Notes: generated by a model not told the origin, from the sequence alone. Positions 7,686 to 15,009 are shown, numbered from the stretch's first letter. The stretch is DNA of 38,559 nt from Anaerobutyricum hallii DSM 3353 (GCF_000173975.1 NZ_ACEP01000074.1:1-38559), one strand, 5' to 3'. Translations and numbers: made by a program.

Positions 7686-8087
7686 ATGCTGTACATAATA
7701 CTATTATTTGCATTCATAGTTATATATTTGATGATGCTTATGCGGAGACAGAAAGATAAGATGAGCGAAATTAAAATACAAATGGATCAACTGCAGGCAC
7801 AACATGATGAATTGCAGAAAGAAAGGGATCAGTTACTAGAACAGATGAATCATCTGGAAGAGCAACGAGAACACTTGCAAATGCAAACAGACCAAGCATT
7901 TCGGAGTGCTGATGAAATTGAGAAAATTTGCGATGAGATATGGCATCATGCTAATACCATCCACCTTTATTCTTCGTTATCTGAAGAAGAAAGCAAATCT
8001 ATAACAATGAAAGAAAAACAAAAAGTAATTATTAGAACAATCGAGGAGATTATAAACATCATATATAAATATAAAGGTGATGTATAA
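7686..8087 (+). CDS. Membrane-anchored coiled-coil protein of unknown function
   Basis: The 133-residue protein has one N-terminal transmembrane helix (LYIILLFAFIVIYLMMLM, residues about 2-19), a basic stop-transfer RRQKDK, and then a continuous coiled coil rich in Q, E and L from about 25 to 80 (QMDQLQAQHDELQKERDQL). A mixed helical tail follows. The start at 7686 is chosen because GAGGAGA lies 7 nt upstream; the longer frame from 7638 overlaps the preceding gene. It sits 10 nt after that gene, so the two probably work together, perhaps as a soluble receiver-like protein and its membrane platform, which is inference. A terminator hairpin follows at 8121. Confidence 0.75.
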   Translation: MLYIILLFAFIVIYLMMLMRRQKDKMSEIKIQMDQLQAQHDELQKERDQLLEQMNHLEEQREHLQMQTDQAFRSADEIEKICDEIWHHANTIHLYSSLSEEESKSITMKEKQKVIIRTIEEIINIIYKYKGDV

Positions 8088-8120
8088 TAAAAATATGTCA
8101 TTCTAGTTATTAGCGTTCAA

Positions 8121-8164
8121 GGTAAATTCTTATGTAATAATATCACAGAAGAATTTACCTTTTT
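8121..8164 (+). terminator. Rho-independent terminator whose loop holds a promoter operator
   Basis: Arms GGTAAATTCTT (8121-8131) and AAGAATTTACC (8149-8159) pair perfectly and are followed by TTTTT (8160-8164), so transcription of the upstream operon should stop here. The 17-nt loop contains nearly all of the palindrome assigned to the ferredoxin promoter. Confidence 0.75.
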
Positions 8165-8174
8165 CAGGTACAAT
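8133..8174 (+). promoter_or_regulatory. Ferredoxin promoter with Crp/Fnr-like palindrome
   Basis: TGTAATAATATCACA (8133-8147) differs at two positions from the thioredoxin-promoter palindrome. A TACAAT -10 box lies at 8169-8174, again exactly 21 nt after the palindrome, with no good -35. The same element at the same distance before two redox genes argues for a shared activator. The caveat is that the site is also the loop of a terminator. Confidence 0.5.
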
Positions 8175-8206
8175 AGAGATACCAAATTTGAAAGGAGAAC
8201 AAAGCA

Positions 8207-8407
8207 TTGGCAAAAAGAGTGGCAAGTGTCGATAAAAAAAGCTGTGCTGCCTGCGGAGTATGTGAAAATACTTGTCCGCTGGCAGCGGTTAAAGTTCATC
8301 GTGGATGCTATGCGGTAGTAGAAGAAACATTGTGTGTAGGATGTGGGAAATGTGCAAGGTCCTGTCCAGTAGGCTGTATTGAAATGAAAGAGAGGGTAGC
8401 AGTGTGA
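8207..8407 (+). CDS. 2[4Fe-4S] ferredoxin
   Basis: The 66-residue protein has two complete CxxCxxCxxxC motifs, CAACGVCENTCP near residues 13-24 and CVGCGKCARSCP near 45-56, each binding one 4Fe-4S cluster. It is a small cytoplasmic electron carrier. The start is TTG at 8207 with AAAGGAG 9 nt upstream; no ATG fits in this frame. It overlaps the next gene by 4 nt (GTGA), which implies translational coupling and suggests that the ferredoxin passed electrons to or from that NapH-like membrane protein, now broken. Confidence 0.88.
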   Translation: MAKRVASVDKKSCAACGVCENTCPLAAVKVHRGCYAVVEETLCVGCGKCARSCPVGCIEMKERVAV

Positions 8408-8861
8408 AGAAAAAGAAACTTTGGTATGATTATTTATGGATATGGGCGATCATTTATTTTGCTCTCAGTTTTTTTAATATTTTGTTCGCTTGGTTTGGGA
8501 TGCTTGATTTCCTGTTGCCGTTAGGAATAGCAATATTCGGTGGAAATAAATTTTTCTGTAATCATTTGTGTGGACGTGGCCAGCTTTTTAGTAAGCTTGG
8601 TGGAGATTTTAAATGCTCAAGAAATAAACCAACCCCGCGATGGATGAGTTCAAAATGGTTCCGATATGGCTTTTTGATATTTTTCCTTACAATGTTTGGG
8701 AATATGGTATTTCAGACATATTTAGTTGGTGGCGGAGCATCATCCCTGCATGAAGCCATCAAACTATTCTGGACCTTCCGTGTTCCATGGGGAAGGACAT
8801 ACATGTGGCGAGCATGGATGTGGAAGCCATAGCTGTCATTAAGAAGAATAGCAAAAAATAA
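8404..8861 (+). pseudogene. NapH-like 4Fe-4S membrane protein, C-terminally damaged
   Basis: From GTG 8404 the frame gives 142 residues with hydrophobic helices near 12-50 and 88-110 and the motif FFCNHLCGRGQLFSKLGG, typical of NapH/CcoG-like membrane electron-transfer proteins. Relatives are longer and end with a further cysteine cluster after FWTFRVPWG. Here that sequence is followed by RTYMWRAWMWKP and a stop at 8830-8832. Another frame from about 8805 reads MDVEAIAVIKKNSKK then TAA at 8859-8861, which looks like a natural C-terminus, so an internal deletion with frameshift is likely. The first half may still be made. It is coupled to the ferredoxin gene. Confidence 0.6.
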
Positions 8862-8868
8862 TAATACG

Positions 8869-8916
8869 AAGGATGTGCCAAGGTAATGGAGAAGTTACCG
8901 CAGCGCATCCTTTTTG
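8869..8916 (+). terminator. Rho-independent terminator
   Basis: The outer stem pairs GGATGTGC (8871-8878) with GCGCATCC (8903-8910) allowing one G-U, an inner stem pairs GGTAA with TTACC, and TTTTT follows at 8911-8915. It ends the ferredoxin transcript. Confidence 0.8.
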
Positions 8917-8983
8917 TGTTATTTTCATATTGATTATTTCTTACTTGCCGAAAGTAATGAATGGAATGTATAATAATTATTAA

Positions 8984-9166
8984 GCATCCAAAGAGTTTTA
9001 TTTTGAAAATAAAATTATTGTTGTAAAAAATGCAGAAGATATTACATGGCTTGCAGATCCATTGGCAGAACTGAAAGCAAGATTACTTCAGATTCGAAAG
9101 ATTTGGGGTGTTGAGATTGTTGTATTAAATGAAGAACTTGCAGGCGAATATAAATTGACTTGCTAA
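8984..9166 (+). pseudogene. Unidentified 60-codon gene tail
   Basis: One frame is open from a stop at 8981-8983 to TAA at 9164-9166 and has natural-looking composition (IIVVKNAEDITWLADPLAEL, then WGVEIVVLNEELAG). It has no start codon or ribosome site. I do not recognise the protein. The open frame and codon use suggest the end of a once-longer gene, cut upstream and followed by the transposon remnant. Confidence 0.3.
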
Positions 9167-9233
9167 TCACTATTTTGGTGTACTACTACCGAAGTCGTTG
9201 AAGTGTGGAACTATAATATAAAAAATATATTGA

Positions 9234-9551
9234 CATATAGAAGATTTGGATATGAAAGCAGTGTCGCGGTCGCTAAATTTTGGGAAATCTGTTTCAGATA
9301 ATGGATGGGGAATGTTCACAACATTTTTGAAATATAAACTGGAGGAACAAGGTAAGAAACTTGTGAATGTGGATAGATTTTTTGCAAGCAGCCAGACCTG
9401 TTCTGTTTATGGTTACAAAAATGCAAAAACGAAAAATCTTGCGTTAAGAGAGTGGGATTGTCCACAGTGCAAAACCCATCATGATAGAGATGTAAATGCG
9501 GCGGTAAATATCAGAAATGAGGGAATGCGGCTGGTAAATGCATTACCTTAA
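9234..9551 (+). pseudogene. tnpB: TnpB (IS200/IS605-type OrfB) C-terminal remnant
   Basis: About 105 residues of the RNA-guided nuclease TnpB remain. IEDLDMK and SRSLNFGKSVSDNGWG mark the middle of RuvC, DRFFASSQTC and CPQC the zinc finger, and DRDVNAAVNIRNEG the final RuvC motif with its Asp. The first zinc pair, normally CxxC, reads CSVY because the second cysteine has become tyrosine. The N-terminal 250 or so residues with the first catalytic Asp are gone; a stop at 9231-9233 closes the frame upstream. No TnpA transposase is present. The nuclease is dead, but its right end and reRNA region directly downstream are well preserved. Confidence 0.85.
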
Positions 9552-9554
9552 CAC

Positions 9555-9680
9555 AATATAACACAACCGTGGGACACACGGGGATAGCTCGCTTATGCTT
9601 AGCACAGTAGTGTTATCGAACGAGAACCAAACTTGCCGAGGTTGGGAAGGCCCACCTTTACAGGTGGGGGAGGATGTCAC
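9555..9680 (+). mobile_element. IS200/IS605-type right end with reRNA (omega RNA) region, copy 1
   Basis: About 125 bases directly after tnpB are about 94% identical to 21965-22089. They contain several small hairpins (ACCGTGGGACACACGG; GCTCGC with CGAACGAG; CCCACCT with AGGTGGG) and end GGATGTCAC, after which the two copies diverge. In IS605 elements this region is both the transposon right end and the scaffold of the guide RNA used by TnpB, with the guide taken from flanking DNA just past the end. Boundaries are set by the extent of identity between the copies. The GGTGGGGGAGGATG ending could also act as a fortuitous ribosome site for 9674. Confidence 0.75.
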
Positions 9681-9730
9681 AGGGAATCTCTGTAGAGGAG
9701 TTATTTAGAGTAAGAGAGGATATTAAGACT

Positions 9731-10395
9731 ATGAGTATTACCAAAATAGTAATAACAGGCGGTCCATGTGCCGGAAAAACGACAGGGATGAGTTGGATTC
9801 AAAATGCTTTTACAGAACGAGGTTACAGGGTTCTCTTCATATCGGAAACAGCGACAGAGTTGATTTCCGGAGGAGTTGCACCGTGGATCTGTTCCGATAA
9901 TACGGAATACCAGAAATGTCAGATGAAACTTCAGTTGGAGAAAGAAAAAGTATTTGAACAGGCAGCTAGAACAATGAACTCAGATAAAATATTGATTGTA
10001 TGTGACAGAGGTACTTTAGATAATAAGGCATACATGACAGAGGCGGATTTTTCCCTCGTATTGAATGAACTTGGCTTAAACGAAGTTGAATTGAGGGATG
10101 GATATGATGCTGTATTCCATCTTGTTACTGCGGCAAAAGGTGCAGAGAAATTTTATACAACTGCAAATAATACTGCTAGAACAGAAACTGTGGATGAAGC
10201 GGTTGCATTAGATGATAAGTTGATAGCAGCATGGACAGGACATCCACACCTTAGAATCATTGATAATTCGTTAGGATTTGAAGAAAAGATGAAACATCTG
10301 ATTGCTGAAATTGCAAACTTTTTGGGGGAACCTGACCATATGAGATAGAAAGAAAATTCCTCATCGATGCACTGAGAAAAAATAAAAAATCATAG
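9731..10395 (+). pseudogene. AAA_28-type ATPase/kinase that has lost its CYTH domain
   Basis: The first 200 residues form a P-loop NTPase of the AAA_28 type: Walker A GGPCAGKTT near residue 10, an RGTLDNKAYM element near 95, and a lid with NNTARTET. In relatives I know this domain continues into a CYTH (triphosphate-binding) domain. Here the frame ends at 10348 with FLGEPDHMR. In another frame PYEIERKFLID continues, the signature start of a CYTH domain, but stops at 10395, so a frameshift and a deletion removed it. The ATPase part could still fold. ATG 9731 fits the family start; an ATG at 9674 inside the transposon end would add 19 residues. Confidence 0.65.
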
Positions 10396-10408
10396 GAGTA
10401 TAGGGACA

Positions 10409-11254
10409 ATGATGAGAAAGAATACTATGTTTCGCAAATATATACCATCGCTTCTGTTATTTTTGTTATTTGAGCTAGTGGCGATTACGTTGTGGATTGC
10501 TAAGTATAACATATTTTATCTGTTGAATTTCAGCTACATAGGAGGATGCCTTGCATTAGGAACAGCACTTTTTACTGCCGGAAAATGCTATGCCAGACAT
10601 TTTGTGCAATTGGCGGTAGGAAGTTATATGTTATTGTATCTTGGTATAATCTCCTGTGAAAATATGCAGATTGAGGGTTTTTGGTATTATTTGTTCCTGG
10701 GCGTTTTTGAGGCAGCAACAATCCACTATGCAGTAGCAAAGATTTTTGGCCCTTTGCTTTTTGGTCGAGGATGGTGTGGCTATGCCTGTTGGACGGCTAT
10801 GGTACTGGATTTTCTGCCTTATAAGCAGCCGAAAAAGCCGCGAAAGGAAAAGTTAGGTGTTCTGCGGTATGTGATGTTTGTATTATCCCTGGCAGTGGTT
10901 CTCAGCCTGTTTTTGATGAAAATCGCGAATCTGGAGAGAATCATGTTCTGGATCTTCCTTGTAGGAAATACATTTTACTATATTGTAGGTATTGTGTTGG
11001 CTTTTGTATTTAAAGATAACCGCGCATTCTGCAAATATCTGTGCCCGGTTACTGTGTTTCTCAAGCCAATGAGCTACTTTTCGCTTTTGCGTGTCCATTG
11101 CGATGAAAATAAATGCATCCATTGCGGCAAATGCCTGAAAGTTTGCCCCATGAATGTTGAAGTCAATAAAGAATCCCGTAAGCGAAAAAATGGGACAGAG
11201 TGCATTTTATGTTATGAATGCACGAAAGTCTGTCCAACCAAAGCACTGCATTAG
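10409..11254 (+). CDS. NapH-like membrane protein with two C-terminal 4Fe-4S clusters
   Basis: The 281-residue protein has about six membrane helices in the first 215 residues and the motif FGRGWCGYACWTAMVLDFLP of the NapH/MauN/CcoG group near 120. A further cysteine pair in FCKYLCPVTVFLKPMS follows, and then two 4Fe-4S motifs at the C-terminus, CIHCGKCLKVCP and CILCYECTKVCP. It should pass electrons between a membrane donor and a soluble partner; the partner is unknown. It looks complete, unlike the similar gene at 8404. GGAG at 10394-10397 is 11 nt before ATG 10409; ATG 10412 is an alternative. It stands 60 nt after the broken ATPase gene. Confidence 0.85.
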   Translation: MMRKNTMFRKYIPSLLLFLLFELVAITLWIAKYNIFYLLNFSYIGGCLALGTALFTAGKCYARHFVQLAVGSYMLLYLGIISCENMQIEGFWYYLFLGVFEAATIHYAVAKIFGPLLFGRGWCGYACWTAMVLDFLPYKQPKKPRKEKLGVLRYVMFVLSLAVVLSLFLMKIANLERIMFWIFLVGNTFYYIVGIVLAFVFKDNRAFCKYLCPVTVFLKPMSYFSLLRVHCDENKCIHCGKCLKVCPMNVEVNKESRKRKNGTECILCYECTKVCPTKALH

Positions 11255-11491
11255 AGCGTATTTGAATCGAGAGAATAATGTCCATCATAAATTAGCTATA
11301 CTTGAGGAACAGATACATATTGAAAGGGAAGGTACTATAGAATATGTACATAAAGAAAAATAGTATATATGTGAAAAATATAAAAAATTCCTAGTAAATA
11401 TGAATAAATCACAGAACTTTTTGAGTTGGTGAGCGGATGATATAATAAGCGCAACAACAAAACTCAAAACGAAAGCAGAGGCGTATAAATT

Positions 11492-11713
11492 ATGATTACA
11501 TTGTTTGTAATAGGAATACTGATATTATCAATTAAATTCATTGTTTTAGCATGTAAAGCTACATGGGGAATGGCAAAAGCATTATTATTTATTATAGGTC
11601 TGCCAGTGATTTTAATTGGATTGCTGATAGCAGGATTCATATCATTGGCAGCCCCTCTTTTAATTATAACACTGATAGCAGTATTTATCTGGAGTTTTGC
11701 GAAACAATATTAA
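11492..11713 (+). CDS. Small hydrophobic membrane protein
   Basis: This 73-residue protein is almost entirely hydrophobic, with two or three membrane helices (about 2-20, 25-48 and 50-68), a single cysteine in VLACKATWG and a charged tail FAKQY. GCAGAGG lies 8 nt before the ATG, and a TATAAT at 11441-11446 is a likely -10 box. It overlaps the convergent XRE gene by 4 nt. Similar small two- or three-helix proteins are frequent in Lachnospiraceae, but I know no function for them. Confidence 0.7.
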   Translation: MITLFVIGILILSIKFIVLACKATWGMAKALLFIIGLPVILIGLLIAGFISLAAPLLIITLIAVFIWSFAKQY

Positions 11714-12045
11714 AGCGCTCTTAACTTCTCCGCATAAGCCAGAATTCTCTTTTCAAAATCACTGTTATTCTGCATTTCTTCTACAAGAGAGTAGACTTCT
11801 TCTGAATCAGAGCGGGTGATAGTGATAAAATCTGTTTCCATCTCATCAGACTGCCCGTAAAGAAAGTCAAGATTACAATGGAAAGTGTATGCAATATAAA
11901 AAGCGTACTGATAAGAAGGTTCGCGTTCCCCTCGTTCGTAGCGGCCATAAGCCATCGCAGAGAGGTTTAAGCGTCGTGCAGCTTCAGCTTTGTTGATATG
12001 TAATGATTCTCTCACTTGAATTAATCGTTCGGGACAAAAATGCAT
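11710..12045 (-). CDS. XRE-family helix-turn-helix regulator
   Basis: The 111-residue cytoplasmic DNA-binding protein has an N-terminal HTH (about 7-62): LIQVRESLHINKAEAARRLN, then SAMAYGRYERGEREPS, then FYIAYTFHCNLDFLYG. A short acidic helical tail follows (SLVEEMQNNSDFEKRI). AAGGAG lies 8 nt before the ATG on the minus strand. The palindrome CCTTTATTATAAAGG at 12101-12115 sits upstream and may be its own operator. The target genes are not obvious; its convergent overlap with the small membrane protein may mean antisense interference, not shared function. Confidence 0.85.
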   Translation of the reverse strand: MHFCPERLIQVRESLHINKAEAARRLNLSAMAYGRYERGEREPSYQYAFYIAYTFHCNLDFLYGQSDEMETDFITITRSDSEEVYSLVEEMQNNSDFEKRILAYAEKLRAL

Positions 12046-12360
12046 ATGAATTCTCCTTAAATATTGATAAAAGTTATAAGTTTATTAAATATAAATATTA
12101 CCTTTATTATAAAGGATAATGATTCATATAGCAAGAGGAGGTTCTGATTTGCCGTGAGCGGAGGAGGCGAACTCAGGAAGGTAAATAAAGAATCATTGAC
12201 GCAACTTTCATTTTGGTATACACTAATTTCTATAGCAATTCTATAAAATACAGTAAGGAAGCCAGATCGTGTTTGAACAATCAAAAGGCAATCTGCATGC
12301 CATAATTTGCAGAAAGTATTTTCAAACATGCTCTGGATTTGTTTTATAGATTGTTACAGA
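12046..12360. other. Intergenic region upstream of XRE gene and symporter
   Basis: No coding gene is supported. The perfect palindrome CCTTTATTATAAAGG is at 12101-12115, about 60 bp before the XRE start and placed to act as an autoregulatory operator. On the plus strand around 12145 the bases TCTGATTTGCCG resemble the small palindrome associated with the large elements A, D and E, but no element follows. The rest is AT-rich and unremarkable. Confidence 0.35.
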
Positions 12361-12454
12361 TTTGTATATCTGAAGATATAGATTTTCACGAAATAGTTGT
12401 TAAAGTAAGCAACTTGTAGTTCTGGTTTGTATATCTAAAGATATAGATTTTTAC
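12361..12454 (+). promoter_or_regulatory. Twin palindromic operators upstream of the symporter
   Basis: Two 29-bp direct repeats, 12361-12389 and 12426-12454, are identical at 27 positions and are spaced 65 bp start to start. Each holds a perfect inverted repeat TATATCT-N2-AGATATA (12365-12380 and 12430-12445). The sixty-five bp spacing is close to six helical turns, so dimers bound at both would face the same side of the DNA. The second lies 30 bp before the symporter start. The regulator is not encoded next to it as far as I can tell. Confidence 0.65.
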
Positions 12455-12483
12455 AACAAGAAAAGTGAGGAGAGTACAAAGAG

Positions 12484-13707
12484 ATGAAAGGTTTTTATCA
12501 ATGGTACAGAAAGCACATCACCGGAGCGATTTTTGCCGGACTGATTCTCGGAATTCTGACAGGATTATTTCTGGCAGATAAGTTTGAAGTTGTGCTTACT
12601 GCGACAAGTGCATTAGGAAGCATTTATATGAATGCACTGAACATGATGATTTTCCCATTAGTATTTTGTTCTATCGTGATGGGAATTGCCAGTATTGGAA
12701 GTGCAAAAACAACAGGTAAGATTACAGGAGCGGCTATGCTGTTTTTTCTGTGTACAACAGCACTTGCAAGTTTTATGGGATTAATTATCCCAAGACTCAT
12801 TCATCTTGGACGAGGCGTAAAGTTTGAGATGGCAACATCAGATATTCAGGCAACAAAGATGGACAGTATTTTAGATACGGTTAAGAGTCTGATTCCATCT
12901 AATCCAGTGAAGGCATTTGCAGAGGGAAATATGCTGCAGGTACTTGTATTTTCATTGGTTATCGGATTTACATTAATTGCAATCGGTGAAAAGGGAGAGC
13001 CATTATTAAAAGTAATCGATTCTCTCAATGAAGTGTGTCTTAAGATTATCAGCACAGTAATGTATTTCACTCCAATTGGAGTATTTTGTACGATTGTACC
13101 GGTAGTAGAGGCAAATGGAACAAGCACAATTGTATCTTTAGCAACACAGCTTGTCATTTTATATATTGCATTCTTTGGATTTGCATTAGTAGTATATGGA
13201 GCGGCAGTAAAAGTACTTGGAAAGACAAGTCCAATTCGTTTTTTCAGAGCGATTATGCCTGCCGCATTAAATGCGTTTGGAACCTGTTCCAGTTCTGCAA
13301 CAATTCCATTAAGCAAACAGTGTGTGGAAGATGAACTTGGCGTATCCAATCAGGTTTCCAGTATCACCATTCCACTTGGCGCAACGGTAAATATGGACGC
13401 AGTATCAATCTTAATGTCATTTATGATCATGTTCTTTGCCAATGCATGTAATGTAAATATCAGCATTTCCATGATGGTACTTGTACTCTTAGCAAATGTA
13501 CTCCTATCTGTAGGAACGCCGGGAATCCCAGGTGGAGCGATTGCATCCTTTGCGGCCCTTGCGACAATGGCAGGACTTCCAGCAGGAGTCATGGGCGTGT
13601 ATATCAGTATCAATACGTTATGTGATATGGGAGCAACTTGTGTCAATGTAATTGGAGACATGGCAGGATGTGTCGTATTGCAGGAACAAATTGATATAGA
13701 AGCATAA
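12484..13707 (+). CDS. Dicarboxylate/amino acid:cation symporter (DAACS family)
   Basis: The 407-residue secondary transporter has eight membrane helices and two re-entrant hairpins, like GltP, DctA and SstT. The first hairpin has GTCSSSATIPLSKQ near 266, the unwound helix 7 motif reads GATVNMDAVSI (NMDGT in most relatives), the second hairpin GTPGIPGGAIASFAAL near 345, and helix 8 CDMGATCVNVIGD near 380. In acidic amino acid carriers the arginine of D-M-G-R-T binds the substrate carboxylate; here that position is Ala, so Glu, Asp or dicarboxylates are doubtful and a neutral substrate is more likely (inference from the family). GAGGAG lies 12 nt before the ATG. Twin operators lie upstream and element A directly downstream. 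Confidence 0.9.
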   Translation: MKGFYQWYRKHITGAIFAGLILGILTGLFLADKFEVVLTATSALGSIYMNALNMMIFPLVFCSIVMGIASIGSAKTTGKITGAAMLFFLCTTALASFMGLIIPRLIHLGRGVKFEMATSDIQATKMDSILDTVKSLIPSNPVKAFAEGNMLQVLVFSLVIGFTLIAIGEKGEPLLKVIDSLNEVCLKIISTVMYFTPIGVFCTIVPVVEANGTSTIVSLATQLVILYIAFFGFALVVYGAAVKVLGKTSPIRFFRAIMPAALNAFGTCSSSATIPLSKQCVEDELGVSNQVSSITIPLGATVNMDAVSILMSFMIMFFANACNVNISISMMVLVLLANVLLSVGTPGIPGGAIASFAALATMAGLPAGVMGVYISINTLCDMGATCVNVIGDMAGCVVLQEQIDIEA

Positions 13708-13714
13708 CTTTTAG

Positions 13715-13848
13715 TTTGCCGCTGGCAAGAGAGCCCCACCCAAAAAAAAGAGAGAATCTACCCCATATATGTTAGTCGCAGCGGTTTGAATGCTCACTTT
13801 TGCGCTCGCATCCAAACCTTGCTCCGAGGTCACATATATGGGGTATTC
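13715..13848 (+). repeat. Palindromic element A (downstream of the symporter gene)
   Basis: Eight nt after the symporter stop comes a small stem TTGCCgctGGCAA (13716-13728). A large hairpin follows with outer arms GAATCTACCCCATATATG (13754-13771) and CATATATGGGGTATTC (13833-13848). Inside are diverged copies of the conserved boxes, seen here as complements: TTAGTCGCAGCG and CTTGCTCCGAGGTCAC. Between them is an inner stem GGTTTGAATGC / GCATCCAAACC. It is the most divergent of five copies and lacks five bases of one box. It lies between convergent genes. Confidence 0.75.
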
Positions 13849-13870
13849 TTGAAGGTAAAGAATTTTAAGC

Positions 13871-14746
13871 TTATTGCTTACCTTTTTTGAACATTAGCAT
13901 CATTTCATTTGTCAGACTGAAATCATCAGGCTGTAATACGATATCTTCTCGTTTCTTCCATTCTGCGAGTTTCAATTCAGATTCATCCATCTGGATTTCA
14001 GTATCGCCATCAACATCGCAATAAAATCCAGCAAGAATATCATCAACAATTCCCCAGGGCTGAGATTTATAATAACGAATATTTTTTACATGAAGTCCAG
14101 TCTCTTCCATAACTTCTCTTTGAACAGTTTCCTCTAAAGTTTCTCCAATCTCCGTAAAACCAGCAACCAGTGCATAGTGAGCAAAGCCGGTACGATATTT
14201 CGTTACAAGGATTTCATCTCCATTGCAAACGCCCACAATAACTGCGGGTACAATTCTTGGATAAATAACATGTCCGCAAGAAGGACACTTTAAGGCGCGT
14301 TCTGTAGTGGAATGAACTGTTTTGCTTCCGCACCGGCCACAAAAACGATTATTCTTATACCAATTACTAAGCTGAAATCCTGTAATTCCAGTAAAAATAC
14401 GATATTTAGGATGCACTTCCTTCGTTCGGAGTTTTCTGACAGGAGCAAAATCATATCCTTCTGGTAAATAAGCAGGTTCTTTTTCCAGTAAAAAGTAATG
14501 GGCATCATCAACAGAAAAAAGATAAGTAAGATCATCTTTTTCAAAAGGGAACTCATCAATGTCAGTAGTATCACTGGGAAAATCACGAACAGCAGGGAAA
14601 AAGAGATAGTTATCATACTCCTTATATTGACCGAGCCGGTGAAGAACTCCTTCCTCCGTAAAATACAAAACGATACTGTCCATATCTGGTACGGCATTTA
14701 TATCATAATGATTATCTAATTTATGTGGGTAAATATCTTGAATCAT
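13871..14746 (-). CDS. nudC: NAD+ diphosphatase / NADH pyrophosphatase, NUDIX family
   Basis: The 291-residue protein has the NudC layout: an N-terminal domain, a zinc ribbon with four cysteines (CGRCGSK near 134 and CPSCG near 153), then a NUDIX domain with the complete box GETLEETVQREVMEETGLHV near 195-220. The NudC-specific block after the box, normally SQPWPFPxS, reads SQPWGIVDD; that conserves SQPW but not the rest, so substrate preference could differ. Known enzymes cleave NAD(H) to NMN and AMP and can remove NAD caps from RNA. GGAGG lies close before the ATG on the minus strand. It stands alone, convergent with the symporter and divergent from the RND gene. Confidence 0.88.
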   Translation of the reverse strand: MIQDIYPHKLDNHYDINAVPDMDSIVLYFTEEGVLHRLGQYKEYDNYLFFPAVRDFPSDTTDIDEFPFEKDDLTYLFSVDDAHYFLLEKEPAYLPEGYDFAPVRKLRTKEVHPKYRIFTGITGFQLSNWYKNNRFCGRCGSKTVHSTTERALKCPSCGHVIYPRIVPAVIVGVCNGDEILVTKYRTGFAHYALVAGFTEIGETLEETVQREVMEETGLHVKNIRYYKSQPWGIVDDILAGFYCDVDGDTEIQMDESELKLAEWKKREDIVLQPDDFSLTNEMMLMFKKGKQ

Positions 14747-14832
14747 AATCTAAAACCTCCTGCAAATATAATAACACAGATTATTATTTAATTCATTAGA
14801 CAAACTACAGACGAAGCCATTGCTGGAGAAGA

Positions 14833-14992
14833 TGAATTAAACAGGGGGAGGGGATTTGGGGACAGAAGCTGATGTATTCTGCTTACTCGAGAAGGACTGG
14901 GAATAGAGGGTATGATTTGACCTGCAATATTCTGAGAGCAAGCAGAAAACTTCTGCCCTCTCCCCCAAATCCCCGCAACCACTATTTAATTC
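14833..14992. repeat. Second type of large palindrome (G-rich arm hairpin)
   Basis: The left arm (14833-14868: GAATTAAACAG, GGGGATTTGGGG, ACAGAAG) pairs with the right arm (14950-14992: CTTCTGCCC, CCCCAAATCCCC, CTATTTAATTC) with several bulges. An inner stem pairs TTCTGCTTACTC (14877-14888) with GAGAGCAAGCAGAA (14933-14946). It has none of the boxes of elements A-E. The flanking sequence TTTAATTCATTA (14788-14799) recurs inverted at 15246-15257, enclosing this hairpin and element B in one outer inverted repeat. Confidence 0.65.
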
Positions 14993-15009
14993 AAACAAAA
15001 TCCAGCCAA

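Noticed and set aside
8993-9166. Complete small gene
   Set aside because: The frame has no start codon or ribosome site and is closed by a stop directly upstream, so I list it only as a remnant.
12145-12175. Possible further copy of the large palindromic element
   Set aside because: Only TCTGATTTGCCG resembles the small stem beside elements A, D and E; no conserved boxes or paired arms follow.
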